Shown here: one piece after another, positions 52,992 to 62,250 of the stretch
Layout: each line of letters opens with the position of its first letter
Position numbering within the stretch: the stretch's first letter is position 1
Position numbers and translations under genes: made by a program
Assembly (NCBI GenBank): GCA_937941765.1
Contig: CALDGQ010000023.1
Span: 118,458-182,457, forward strand
Direction: 5' to 3'
From: an uncultured Saprospiraceae bacterium
GTDB lineage: Bacteria; Bacteroidota; Bacteroidia; Chitinophagales; Saprospiraceae
DNA length: 64,000 nt
Notes under the pieces: model-generated
The model's database searches: none
What the model was told of the DNA's origin: nothing
Seen by the model: the letters and a program-made list of their open reading frames with translations, nothing else

Positions 52992-54290
52992 ATGAAAAAC
53001 CAACAAGAGATATTGCGAAAATTGGGTATTGAAAAACTCAATGAAATGCAAATAGAAACACACGCCGCTATTCATGCCAATAATGAAGTGGTCCTGAGAG
53101 CTCCAACCGGGACTGGAAAGACCATCGCATTTTTACTTCCAGTAATCGAGTCACTTGATCGCCACAATGATGAGATACAAGTACTTGTAATGGTCCCTTC
53201 CCGCGAACTTGCTATTCAAATCGAATCCGTTGCACGAGAAATGGGAACCGGCTATAAAATAAATGCAGTCTACGGAGGCCGAGCAGGTAGTAAAGATCGA
53301 ATTGAGTTGAAACACCGACCAGCCATTTTAATTGGCACGCCAGGAAGAATTTCAGATCACATGAGGAGAGAACTTTTTTCAACAGATTCCATTCGGACTT
53401 TAGTTTTGGACGAATTCGATAAATCTTTGGAAATTGGATTTGAAGCAGATATGAAAACGATCATTGATGAATTGACAGAAGTTAGAAAAAAGATATTGAC
53501 GTCCGCAACTCAAAAAGTTCGTATTCCTACTTTCATTGGTTTACAAAAACCTGTATATATTGATTACTCTGGAACTGGTATTCCCAAATTGCAAATCAAA
53601 ACCATTGTTGCACCCACTTCTAACAAATTAAATGCATTATTAAATACTTTGTGTTTTTTAGGCAATCAACCAGGTATTATTTTTTGCAATCTAAAAGAAA
53701 CCATTCATCAAGTAAGCGAATTTCTAGAAAATAAAAACCTAACTCATGGTTGTTTTCACGGTGACATGGAGCAAAAAGATCGGGAACGAGCATTAATTAA
53801 ATTCCGTAATGGAACCCATCAAATTATTCTTGCTACTGACTTAGCAGCTCGTGGTTTGGATATTCCTGAACTCAAATTTATCATACATTTTCAAGTTCCC
53901 AATCGAAGTCATGAATTTGTACACAGAAATGGAAGAACGGCAAGAATGAATGAAGATGGAACCGCCTACATTTTAAAAACCGAAGAAGAAGTACTCCCAG
54001 ACTATATTAAAGATTTTGAATTTCAAGAAATCAGAAGAGCACCATTGCCTATGCCATCCCCTTGGACTACCCTTTTTATTTCCGGTGGTCGGAAAGATAA
54101 AATTTCTAAAGGAGACATTGCTGGTCTGTTTTTCAAGCAAGGAAAATTGGAAAAAGAAGATGTTGGTATCATTGAATTGAAACAAGATTGTGCTTTTGTC
54201 GCTGTTAAAGAAAGTAAAGTAAATAAACTGTTATCAATTGTTGATAATTCGAGATTAAAGAAAAAGAAAGTTCGGATTAGTATCATTTGA
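52992..54290 (+). CDS. DbpA-like RNA helicase with DEFD motif
   Basis: A 432-residue helicase. Motif I APTGTGKT (37-44), Ia PSRELA, II DEFD instead of DEAD at 140-143, III SAT, then VI HRNGRTAR in place of HRIGRTGR. The C-terminal ~75 residues (TTLFISGGRKDKISKGDIAGLFF ... CAFVAVKESKVNKLL) resemble the DbpA RNA-binding domain that recognises 23S rRNA hairpin 92. It is shorter than the RhlE-like helicase at 38896 and lacks its basic tail. Expected role is late 50S assembly; the two motif changes make activity worth testing. Confidence 0.85.
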   Translation: MKNQQEILRKLGIEKLNEMQIETHAAIHANNEVVLRAPTGTGKTIAFLLPVIESLDRHNDEIQVLVMVPSRELAIQIESVAREMGTGYKINAVYGGRAGSKDRIELKHRPAILIGTPGRISDHMRRELFSTDSIRTLVLDEFDKSLEIGFEADMKTIIDELTEVRKKILTSATQKVRIPTFIGLQKPVYIDYSGTGIPKLQIKTIVAPTSNKLNALLNTLCFLGNQPGIIFCNLKETIHQVSEFLENKNLTHGCFHGDMEQKDRERALIKFRNGTHQIILATDLAARGLDIPELKFIIHFQVPNRSHEFVHRNGRTARMNEDGTAYILKTEEEVLPDYIKDFEFQEIRRAPLPMPSPWTTLFISGGRKDKISKGDIAGLFFKQGKLEKEDVGIIELKQDCAFVAVKESKVNKLLSIVDNSRLKKKKVRISII

Positions 54291-54377
54291 GTTTAGAATT
54301 ATATGGCTTGGCTTGCCAGATGCTGACAGCTCAAGTAATGTTGAACCTCCTATTCGCTCATCAATATTTACTACCAC

Positions 54378-55835
54378 ATGAAAAAATATAAAGTCATTAT
54401 TATTGGAAGTGGATTCGGCGGTCAAAGTGCTGCGGTAAATTTGCAGAAAAATGGTATTGATGATTTTATCATTCTCGAGCGTAGAAATTTTATGGGTGGT
54501 ACATGGTGTCAAAACACTTATCCAGGAGCGGCAGTAGATGTGCAATCTTTGTTATATTCATTGTCATTTGAATCCTATCCTTGGACTAGAATGTTTGCTA
54601 CCCAAAAGGAATTGTCAAATTATACCAATCATGTCATTCAAAAATACAAACTCGAAGAAAAGACGGTCTTAAATGCAACCGTTACCCAAGCAACCTGGCA
54701 AGCGACTGAAAAAAGATGGCTTATCACTTTAGAAAATAGCAATACTTACACGACGCAATTTATCATCAATGCTACTGGCCCTTTAAGCACACCAACCATT
54801 CCACAGTTTGAAGGACTTGAAAATTTTCAAGGAACAAGCTTCCATACCAATCAATGGAATCATGATTATCAGTATACGGGTAAACGGGTTGCTATTGTTG
54901 GAAGCGGCGCAAGTGCCATACAAGTAATTCCAGCAATCGCAGATCAAGTCGATTCTCTACATGTTTTTCAGCGAACACCTCATTGGGTTTTACCAAAACC
55001 TGATTTAAAATTTCCGAAATTTGTCCGCTCGCTTCTTAGTTTCAAACCGATATACAAACTGGCAAGATACGCCACTTATTGGGCGCTAGAATCGAGAGTT
55101 ATTGCGTTTAAATATTCAAAATTTGCTAGAGATTTATTTGCTGAGAATAAGGCACGACGTTTTATTAAGAAATCCTTTCCCGACCCTGAATTTAGGAAAA
55201 AAGTGACTCCTAATTTTTCAATTGGATGTAAACGAATACTGCTTTCCAACAAATTGTATCCGACCTATCAAAAAGAAAATGTTGCATTTCACACAAAAGA
55301 ACAAGCTATTCAGAAAATAACAGCAAAAGGTATTGAAACAAAAGATGGCCAGTCGATTGATTTAGATTTAATTGTTTTTGCAACTGGTTTTGATGCTGAA
55401 ACTAGTATTGTTTCATATAGAGTCATTGGAAATAAAAACAAAAATTTACGTGATTTTTGGCGTGAATTTCCTAGAGCTTATTTGGGTACTGCGATTCCAG
55501 ATTTCCCGAATTTATTTATAGTCACTGGACCCAATACTGGGATTGGACACACCTCTGCACTTTTTGTCATAGAAGCACAAATGAATTACATAATGACTGC
55601 TATTCAACAAGTTGATCAGCAAAAAAGTCAAACCATTGAAGTAAAAGTTGAGGCCGAAAATACCTACACCACCATGATCCATTCAGAGATGGAAAAAACA
55701 GTTTGGAAAACAGGTGGATGCAATAGTTGGTATCAAAGTAAAAGTGGTCGAGTCATTGCGATGTTTCCTGGTTTTAGTTTTACTTATTATCGATTGACGA
55801 AAAATTTTAAAGAAAAGGATCATGTTTTTGAGTAA
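54378..55835 (+). CDS. Baeyer-Villiger-type flavin monooxygenase
   Basis: A 485-residue FAD/NADPH enzyme. N-terminal FAD-binding GSGFGG at 10-15, Baeyer-Villiger fingerprint FQGTSFHTNQWN at ~150-161, second dinucleotide-binding GSGASA near 174. Family members oxidise ketones to esters or hydroxylate small molecules. A co-oriented SDR follows after the repeat array, and the two together fit a small-molecule catabolic or biosynthetic module, but the substrate cannot be inferred. Confidence 0.88.
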   Translation: MKKYKVIIIGSGFGGQSAAVNLQKNGIDDFIILERRNFMGGTWCQNTYPGAAVDVQSLLYSLSFESYPWTRMFATQKELSNYTNHVIQKYKLEEKTVLNATVTQATWQATEKRWLITLENSNTYTTQFIINATGPLSTPTIPQFEGLENFQGTSFHTNQWNHDYQYTGKRVAIVGSGASAIQVIPAIADQVDSLHVFQRTPHWVLPKPDLKFPKFVRSLLSFKPIYKLARYATYWALESRVIAFKYSKFARDLFAENKARRFIKKSFPDPEFRKKVTPNFSIGCKRILLSNKLYPTYQKENVAFHTKEQAIQKITAKGIETKDGQSIDLDLIVFATGFDAETSIVSYRVIGNKNKNLRDFWREFPRAYLGTAIPDFPNLFIVTGPNTGIGHTSALFVIEAQMNYIMTAIQQVDQQKSQTIEVKVEAENTYTTMIHSEMEKTVWKTGGCNSWYQSKSGRVIAMFPGFSFTYYRLTKNFKEKDHVFE

Positions 55836-55840
55836 GGGAA

Positions 55841-56466
55841 TCATATATGACAAGCGGTTGGAAATATTTGGCTCGCGTAGGAAATTGAACCGCAGAATAT
55901 CGAACAAAAAACCGCAGAATGTCGAAGTTGAGTACGCGAGTCCATGCGTGTATTTGCCAAGAGGTTGGAAACATTTGGCTCGCGTAGGAAATTGAACCGC
56001 AGAATATCGAACAAAAAACCGCAGAATGTCGAAGTTGAGTACGCGAGTCCATGCGTGTATATGACAAGCGGTTGGAAACATTTGGCTCGAGTAGGAAATT
56101 GAACCGCAGAATATCGAACAAAAAACCGCAGAATGTCGAAGTTGAGTACGCGAGTCCATGCGTACATAGGCCAAGAGGTTGAAAACCTTTGGCTCGCGTA
56201 GGGCAACGTGTGCACGCATTCGAGATACCGGTTTCAAACCGCTTATCTCGTATTGGAAATACATATGACAAGAGGTTGGAAACATTTGGCTCGCGTAGGA
56301 AATTGAACCGCAGAATATCGAACAAAAAACCGCAGAATGTCGAAGTTGAGTACGCGAGTCCATGCGTGTATATGCCAAGAGGTTGGAAACCTTTGGCTCG
56401 CGTAGGAGCACGTGTGCATACATCCGAGATACCGGTTTGCAACCGCTTATCTCGTATTGGAAACAA
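55841..56466. repeat. composite tandem-repeat array, order AAABAB
   Basis: Six units begin with CAAGCGGTTGG or CAAGAGGTTGG at 55851, 55958, 56065, 56172, 56269 and 56376. Intervals are 107, 107, 107, 97 and 107 bases. Units 1, 2, 3 and 5 (type A) contain CTCGCGTA and, ~60 bases on, TACGCGAG as an inverted pair, with CCGCAGAATNTCGAA duplicated in between. Units 4 and 6 (type B) share the first ~35 bases and then a hairpin of CGAGATACCGGTTT against AAACCGCTTATCTCG. No cas gene, spacer or transposase accompanies it. Confidence 0.9.
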
Positions 56467-56476
56467 AAAAACTAAA

Positions 56477-57304
56477 ATGAAAAATTTCAAAGACAAGGTA
56501 GTTGTCATCACAGGAGCTAGTTCGGGAATGGGACGAGCATATGCGATGGCATTTGGAAAATTAGGTGCTAAGTTAGCACTCAATGATTATGACAAAAAAG
56601 GCCTGGATCAAACAGCTGAATTGTTGAGTCAACAAAATATCACATCCGTTTTTACAAAGGTCTTTGATGTTTCTATCAAACAAGATATGTACGCATTTGC
56701 CGATGAAGTCAAGTCCACTTTTGGAAATGCACATGTCATCATTAATAATGCAGGTATTGAAGGTGCGAATAAACCACTTTATTTGATAACAGAAGAGGAA
56801 TATGAAAAAATAATGGGCATCAATTTTTATGGTGTTTTGTATGGTTGCAAAGCATTTCTTCCGCAACTAGTTGCCAACAATGAAGGAGCTGTTGTCAATG
56901 TAAGTAGTGTGTTTGGAATGATTGGACCGCCTGGACAATCAGATTATTGTGCGAGTAAATTTGCAGTTCGTGGATTAACTAAAAGTTTGATGGTTGAATT
57001 TCATAAAAGCCCGATTTCTATTCATAGTTTACATCCAGGTGGGATTGACACCAATATTGCTAAACTTGAAAAGTCAAAACCGTTTGCTAAAAAATATTTA
57101 ACTACTTCACCAGAAAAGATTGTTAATCACGTTATAAAATCAATCAAAAATGGACAACCAAAAATTGTTTATGGTAATGATTCATTTCGTGCCTGGTTTG
57201 CTGCGAATTTTATTTCCAAAAGATTGTTGAAGAAAATATTGTGGATGGAGATGAAGAAGACGATTGATTATGAAGCGGATTATAAGGGTTTTATAAAGGA
57301 ATGA
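56477..57304 (+). CDS. short-chain dehydrogenase/reductase
   Basis: A 275-residue classical SDR. NAD(P)-binding TGASSGMG at 12-19, NNAG, and the catalytic Tyr157-x3-Lys161 in YCASK. The start at 56477 is the first Met after the repeat array and matches the usual SDR N-terminus (KVVVITGASSG); the frame is also open upstream into the array to 56189, but that extension is repeat sequence. Oxidises or reduces a hydroxyl/keto group. It is co-oriented with the monooxygenase and could act on the same substrate. Confidence 0.9.
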   Translation: MKNFKDKVVVITGASSGMGRAYAMAFGKLGAKLALNDYDKKGLDQTAELLSQQNITSVFTKVFDVSIKQDMYAFADEVKSTFGNAHVIINNAGIEGANKPLYLITEEEYEKIMGINFYGVLYGCKAFLPQLVANNEGAVVNVSSVFGMIGPPGQSDYCASKFAVRGLTKSLMVEFHKSPISIHSLHPGGIDTNIAKLEKSKPFAKKYLTTSPEKIVNHVIKSIKNGQPKIVYGNDSFRAWFAANFISKRLLKKILWMEMKKTIDYEADYKGFIKE

Positions 57305-57388
57305 ATTCATCGATTTTGACTTCTGGGAAATAAAATAACTATCAGATAATCAGTCGATTAACTTACTGCTAAAATCCCTACATAATTA

Positions 57389-58882
57389 TTAAACATACAC
57401 AGAAACAGTCATCCAAACCATCGTAACAGCCAACAAAATAAAGAATAACGGTAAAACAAATTTCAACCATTTATCAAAACCAATTTTCACAATCGCCAAT
57501 GAAGCTAGAATCAAACCCGTCGGACTAATGAAATAAAACAAGCCCATACCATATTGGTAAGCATTGACAATAATTTCACGACCAATCCCGACCGTATCTG
57601 CCAAAGGCGCCATAATTGGCATCGTCAAAACCGCCATTCCTGACGAAGAAGGTATAAAAAATGACAAACCACCAAATATAAATAACAACACATTTACAAA
57701 CACTCCCTTATTCATACCAGCAGTAGCATCACTTGCATAAAACAACATCGTGTCACTGATCAAACCATCGTCCATGATCACCGTAATTCCTCTTGCGATA
57801 CCGATTATGAATGCAACACCCAATAATTCTCCAGCCCCTTTTGTAAATGCTTCCATAAAATCACTTTCTTTCAATCGACCGATGAAACCAATAATTATGG
57901 CTCCGATTAAAAACGTGGTAGTCATTTCCACAAACCACCATTCCCAAAATGAAACGCCTATAATCATGATTACAAAACACAAGGTAAAGACCACTAGAAT
58001 CAAACGTGATCGACCATCAAGTGCTAAATTCTCAGATGATTTAGAAGCAAACATTTTTTCAAGTTGTTCTTTTTGTTCAAAAACAATAGATTTACTTGGA
58101 TCACTTTTTACTTTTTTAGCGTACCTCATGATATAAAAAATACAAATGAAAGTACAGAGGCACAACATTCCAAATCGGCCATTCAATCCTGTCGTCCAGT
58201 TGATCCCTGCCGAATCGGAAGCTATAATAGCAGAAAACGGATTGGTAGTAGAACACATCGTCCCGATTGCAGAACCTATAAAAACACAAGCGACGCCAAC
58301 AATCGCATCATATCCAGCAGCCAAAAAAACTGGAATTAAAATCGGATAAAATGCCATCGTCTCTTCGGCCAAACCAAAAGTAGTTCCACCTATTGCGACT
58401 AAGGTTGTCACTAAAATAATTAATAAATATTCGCGACCTTTTAAGGCTTTTGCCAATGAAGCAATCCCAGCATCAAAAGCACCTGTCAAATTCATTATAC
58501 CTATCAAGCCACCAATAATTAAGACTAGAAAAATAATGTCAGCAGCTTCAATAATTCCTTTAATCGGCGATTTAATAAAAGCAGCAAAACCTTGAGGATG
58601 AGATTCTATTTTTTGGTACGTTTTAGGAATTCCGATTGCTTTATAAATCGCACCGCTTGTGAAATTTTCAATTGGAATTTTGATATTTAAATCGTTGAGT
58701 GTTTCTTGAGTGGCTGGCAACTCTGTTTCTGCTCCTTGACTATTTCGAACCAACTTTTTAGCATCCTTACTGTAGGTTAAACTATCATACTTCCCTGATG
58801 GTACAAACCAGGTGGACAATGCTACCAAACCAGCAATTACAAATAGAATTGTTTGTGCAGAAGGAAACTTTAAATTTTTCAT
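57389..58882 (-). CDS. YfcC-family transporter
   Basis: A 497-residue membrane protein with about a dozen hydrophobic segments. Start SAQTILFVIAGLVALSTWFVPSG and the conserved IGGLIGIMNLTGAFDAGI, GTTFGLAEETMAFYPILIPV and SFFIPSSSGMAVLTMPIMAP are YfcC/basic amino-acid or C4-dicarboxylate transporter features. The ~60-residue periplasmic insertion after the first helix is polar. It lies downstream of the molybdenum hydroxylase on the same strand, with a 154-base gap, so a shared transcript is possible. Confidence 0.85.
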   Translation of the reverse strand: MKNLKFPSAQTILFVIAGLVALSTWFVPSGKYDSLTYSKDAKKLVRNSQGAETELPATQETLNDLNIKIPIENFTSGAIYKAIGIPKTYQKIESHPQGFAAFIKSPIKGIIEAADIIFLVLIIGGLIGIMNLTGAFDAGIASLAKALKGREYLLIILVTTLVAIGGTTFGLAEETMAFYPILIPVFLAAGYDAIVGVACVFIGSAIGTMCSTTNPFSAIIASDSAGINWTTGLNGRFGMLCLCTFICIFYIMRYAKKVKSDPSKSIVFEQKEQLEKMFASKSSENLALDGRSRLILVVFTLCFVIMIIGVSFWEWWFVEMTTTFLIGAIIIGFIGRLKESDFMEAFTKGAGELLGVAFIIGIARGITVIMDDGLISDTMLFYASDATAGMNKGVFVNVLLFIFGGLSFFIPSSSGMAVLTMPIMAPLADTVGIGREIIVNAYQYGMGLFYFISPTGLILASLAIVKIGFDKWLKFVLPLFFILLAVTMVWMTVSVYV

Positions 58883-59036
58883 TTTGGCTAATGTTAGTTC
58901 TCAAGAGAAATTAAAGTAAATATAGTAATTCTGTTTTTAGAAAAATTGGTTGCTTAAATTTTTCAAGTTCCTAAAATTTCTATTGGTAAAAAAAGATTTG
59001 GTGTCAAATTAGTGTCCTTGCAAATCCGTGTGATAA

Positions 59037-61199
59037 TTACAAACTCAATGGCAAATCCGTCAATCGCTTTCCAGTCAAACGCTTCACTGCATTGGCAACG
59101 GCCGCACCAATAGGTCCTAATGGAGGCTCCCCGACAGGCAAAGGAACATCTGCTCCTTCAATCAAAACTACATCAATTTCTTTTGGTGCATTTCTCATTA
59201 AAGCCATCTCATAAGGACCAAAAATCGTTGGATATAATTGCCCATCTTTTAAGGTCATTTTTTCATGCATCGCAGCACTTATACCCATAATTACAGAACC
59301 TTCACACTGTGCTTTTACTTGATCAGGATTGACAGCAATACCGCAATCTAACACACAAGTTACTTTATGAACTTTTATTTCACCTTCTTCTATTGAAATT
59401 TCAACAACATGTGCACATGGCGATCCTGCATCTACACAAGCTGCAAAACCCATCGCCCTACCATTAACTGGTTTTTCTTGAAAGCCAGACTTTTCAGCTG
59501 CTTTTGTAATGACTGCTTTTATTCGCTTACCCATTTCATCATCATTCAATTGCGCCAATCTAAATTCCACGGGATCTTTTCCTGCTTTAATGGCCATTTC
59601 GTCCATGAAACTTTCAATTGCAAAAGTATTGGCCAACAACCCTAAACTTCTCCACCAACTAGTTGCAAATGGCAAGGTCGTATGCCATTGTATTGCACGA
59701 TGATTTGGAATATTTCGGTACATAATATTGCCTCCACGAGCAGCTCCGATGTCCGTACCTAAAATCGTATTTACTGCACCTGGCAAAAGTACGGAGTTAA
59801 TTGCAACATCACCACTTGCATAATGGTGCTCCAATGATGCTAACAATCCATTTTCATTTAATTTTCCTTTCATTATATGATGAGTCGGAGGACGGAAAGA
59901 ATCATGTTGAAACTCCTCTTTTCTACTAAAAAAATACTTAACTGGTCTTCCAACTTCTTTTGAAAGAATTGCCGCTTGTACTGCATGACTTGTGTTCAAT
60001 CTTCGACCAAATCCTCCGCCTAAATAGGTTGGAATTATATTGACATTTTCCATGTCTAACCCAAGTGCTTTTGCAACTTGTTTTTGAGTAATTTGTACAA
60101 CTTGAGTTGAAATGATAATGGTTGCTTTGCCATCTTTCACATGTGCAACAGCACCGTTTGGTTCGATTTGAGCATGCGCTCCAATTGGACTAGAAAATTC
60201 TAACGTCACTACATTTGAGTCATCTGTATCCAAGGTACTACCTTCTTTTTGACAAATCATTTTATCCCCTTTTCCTACTTGTAACATTTCTCTAATTCCT
60301 TCTTCTGTCCACATTTTCGGAATATCCCAATCTACTTGTATCGCTCTTTTTGCCGTCAAAGCTTGTGTGTAGGAATCAGCAATGATACCTACCCAATTAT
60401 CTTGCTTCACTATTTTAACGACGCCGGGCATTTTCTCGGCAACTGAAATATCTGCACTTTTCATGGTTGCCCCAACATGTTGTGGACGTATGACAGATGC
60501 GTGAAGCATATTCGGCATTTCTGCATCCATTCCAAAAATTGGATCCCCATATACTTTTGCTGCTAAATCTATCCTACTGATCGGTTTACCTACAAATTGA
60601 TAGCTACTTCTATCTCGCAACTTGGGCGTATCTGGCACCTTCCATTCAGTTACATTAGTAGCAACTTCAGCATAAGTTAGTGTTTTCCCACCACCAGAAA
60701 CCACTCCATTTTTTGTCGTCAAATCTCCAATACTAATGCCCATTTTCTCTGCTGCCATTCCTTTTATCATTTCACGCATGGTAGCTGCCATCTCACGAAG
60801 TGGTTGCCAAAGAGATGCGATGGATAAACTCCCACCAGTACTCATTCCATCTACCACACCGCTATCCGTATTTGCATGAACTACTTTAATTTGATTGATA
60901 TCGACATCCAATTCATCCGCTGCAATTTGTGCAAGACCTGTAAAAGTACCTTGTCCCATTTCTACTTTTGAGGAATGCAAAACGATGGTATTGTCTTTTA
61001 AAATTTCAAACCATAAGTTGGCTTCTGTGCCAGTACCATCGTATGGTGGCACCAAAGTTTCTGCCATCTCAAAAACACTTCTTCTAATCGGATTTCTAAA
61101 AACAAAAGTTCCTAAAGCCAACACTCCTAGAGTTCCCAATCCACCACGAACTAAAAATTTGCGTCTCGATACATTCTTTTTCCTTCTTTTTCTAGTCAT
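59037..61199 (-). CDS. molybdenum hydroxylase large subunit (IorB-like), Tat-exported
   Basis: A 720-residue xanthine-oxidase-family large subunit. A twin-arginine signal (SRRKFLVRGGLGTLGVLALG, ~11-30) predicts folding in the cytoplasm and export. Cofactor-binding landmarks include EMGQGTFTGLAQIAADEL, GGGFGRRLNTSHAVQAAI and the C-terminal PVGEPPLGPIGAAVANAV, whose Glu is the expected catalytic residue. The single-chain architecture with two repeated halves matches isoquinoline 1-oxidoreductase beta. Electrons pass to the 2Fe-2S subunit encoded five bases upstream. The substrate is unlikely to be isoquinoline specifically. Confidence 0.9.
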   Translation of the reverse strand: MTRKRRKKNVSRRKFLVRGGLGTLGVLALGTFVFRNPIRRSVFEMAETLVPPYDGTGTEANLWFEILKDNTIVLHSSKVEMGQGTFTGLAQIAADELDVDINQIKVVHANTDSGVVDGMSTGGSLSIASLWQPLREMAATMREMIKGMAAEKMGISIGDLTTKNGVVSGGGKTLTYAEVATNVTEWKVPDTPKLRDRSSYQFVGKPISRIDLAAKVYGDPIFGMDAEMPNMLHASVIRPQHVGATMKSADISVAEKMPGVVKIVKQDNWVGIIADSYTQALTAKRAIQVDWDIPKMWTEEGIREMLQVGKGDKMICQKEGSTLDTDDSNVVTLEFSSPIGAHAQIEPNGAVAHVKDGKATIIISTQVVQITQKQVAKALGLDMENVNIIPTYLGGGFGRRLNTSHAVQAAILSKEVGRPVKYFFSRKEEFQHDSFRPPTHHIMKGKLNENGLLASLEHHYASGDVAINSVLLPGAVNTILGTDIGAARGGNIMYRNIPNHRAIQWHTTLPFATSWWRSLGLLANTFAIESFMDEMAIKAGKDPVEFRLAQLNDDEMGKRIKAVITKAAEKSGFQEKPVNGRAMGFAACVDAGSPCAHVVEISIEEGEIKVHKVTCVLDCGIAVNPDQVKAQCEGSVIMGISAAMHEKMTLKDGQLYPTIFGPYEMALMRNAPKEIDVVLIEGADVPLPVGEPPLGPIGAAVANAVKRLTGKRLTDLPLSL

Positions 61200-61203
61200 G
61201 ATC

Positions 61204-61692
61204 CTATTGATTTTGTGGTTTAGAAACAGTCGTTAGTTCTGCTGCTCGATGAATGGCTTTTCGCATCCTATAATAAGTAGCGCAACGGCAAACATTCACA
61301 ATATTGTTGTCGATATCTTCATCGGTAGGATTTGGAATTTTGTTAAGTAAAGCAGCTGTCGCCATCATAAATCCGGGCTGGCAATAACCACATTGAGGCA
61401 CGACATGTTCAGTCCAAGCTTGTTGTACCGGATGTGGATTTTCTCGAGTTCCCAATCCTTCTATTGTTGTAATGTTTTTACCTGCTGCCATTTTTATCGG
61501 ATAAGAACAGGAACGAATCGCTGCTCCATCTACATGCAAAGTACAAGCCCCGCACGCAGCTTTCCCACAACCGAATTTAGTACCTTTCAAATCTAACATA
61601 TCTCTTACAACCCATAGCAAAGGGCTGTTTTCATCTTCAATGTCAATTGATTTCGGTTCGCCATTTATGTTGAATGATATTTTCATAATCAA
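61204..61692 (-). CDS. 2Fe-2S subunit of molybdenum hydroxylase (IorA-like)
   Basis: A 162-residue protein with two 2Fe-2S domains. The plant-type cluster motif is GCGKAACGACTLHVDG plus IRSC, and the second cluster CGYCQPGFMMA plus VCRCATYYRMRKAI, with the usual Gly in the latter replaced by Ala. MKISF at 61686 is an alternative start. It lacks a signal peptide, so it is presumably carried out with the Tat-dependent large subunit. It lies five bases upstream of that gene and ten bases after the small membrane protein, so the three form one operon. Confidence 0.92.
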   Translation of the reverse strand: MIMKISFNINGEPKSIDIEDENSPLLWVVRDMLDLKGTKFGCGKAACGACTLHVDGAAIRSCSYPIKMAAGKNITTIEGLGTRENPHPVQQAWTEHVVPQCGYCQPGFMMATAALLNKIPNPTDEDIDNNIVNVCRCATYYRMRKAIHRAAELTTVSKPQNQ

Positions 61693-61701
61693 TTTTATTT
61701 T

Positions 61702-61944
61702 TTAATTATTTGGAATAATGGCGCCATCAGCAAACCACTGCTTCTTGTTTTGGCACATGATCGCTTGGATGACAATTGATGCAACGCTGATGGTCAACAC
61801 AGCCATTATTTTATCAAAATTTTCTGTATTTGTTGAAGTAGGTTCTTGATTTATTTCAGGATATTCTTCCAACTCAAAATCAGCTGCTAACAATATAGTT
61901 GTGAAAAGTAAAATTGGAATAAAATATAGTATTTGTTTGTTCAT
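61702..61944 (-). CDS. small membrane protein in the molybdenum hydroxylase operon
   Basis: An 80-residue protein with a signal-peptide-like N-terminus (MNKQILYFIPILLFTTILLA), an acidic linker, then a transmembrane helix (~46-64, IMAVLTISVASIVIQAIMC). It lacks CxxCH and iron-sulfur motifs, so it is not a cytochrome. It is the first gene of the operon and may anchor the exported enzyme; this is inferred from position only. Confidence 0.6.
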   Translation of the reverse strand: MNKQILYFIPILLFTTILLAADFELEEYPEINQEPTSTNTENFDKIMAVLTISVASIVIQAIMCQNKKQWFADGAIIPNN

Positions 61945-62250
61945 TTATGTTTTTTTCTCAAAGTGCTTTAAGCGTTATTCCTTTGGTCCTAAATTTACTA
62001 AAATATTGGTTCTTAGTGGGTTATCTCAGTGGGAAATTTCTGTTTAGACATCAGTATTTTCATTATAAGTGCACTACAATGCTTTTCAATCGGTAAGTCA
62101 AAAGTACCTATACAAACTTCTTGCGTTTTCACAGAAATGTAAGTTTATTGTCAAAATATATGTATTATTATGTATATCTTTAGCATGTCTTATCTATTAG
62201 CTTTACATATGTCTTTTGTTCAGCCTCAATTCCGTTAATTTACAAACCCG
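61945..62250. other. 306-bp divergent intergenic region
   Basis: Separates the molybdenum hydroxylase operon (minus) from the T9SS remnant (plus). A run TATCTTTA at 62175-62182 resembles a -7 element for the plus strand, but the spacing to the nearest TTG is too long. No hairpin or ORF of note. Confidence 0.4.

Noticed and set aside
55841..56466. CRISPR array
   Set aside because: Units are 97-107 bases with almost no unique spacer between them, and no cas gene is present.
55683..56583. Long minus-strand ORFs across the AAABAB array with repeating peptides
   Set aside because: Units are 107 or 97 bases, not multiples of three, and the same peptide appears in different frames. They are by-products of stop-free repeat sequence, not genes.
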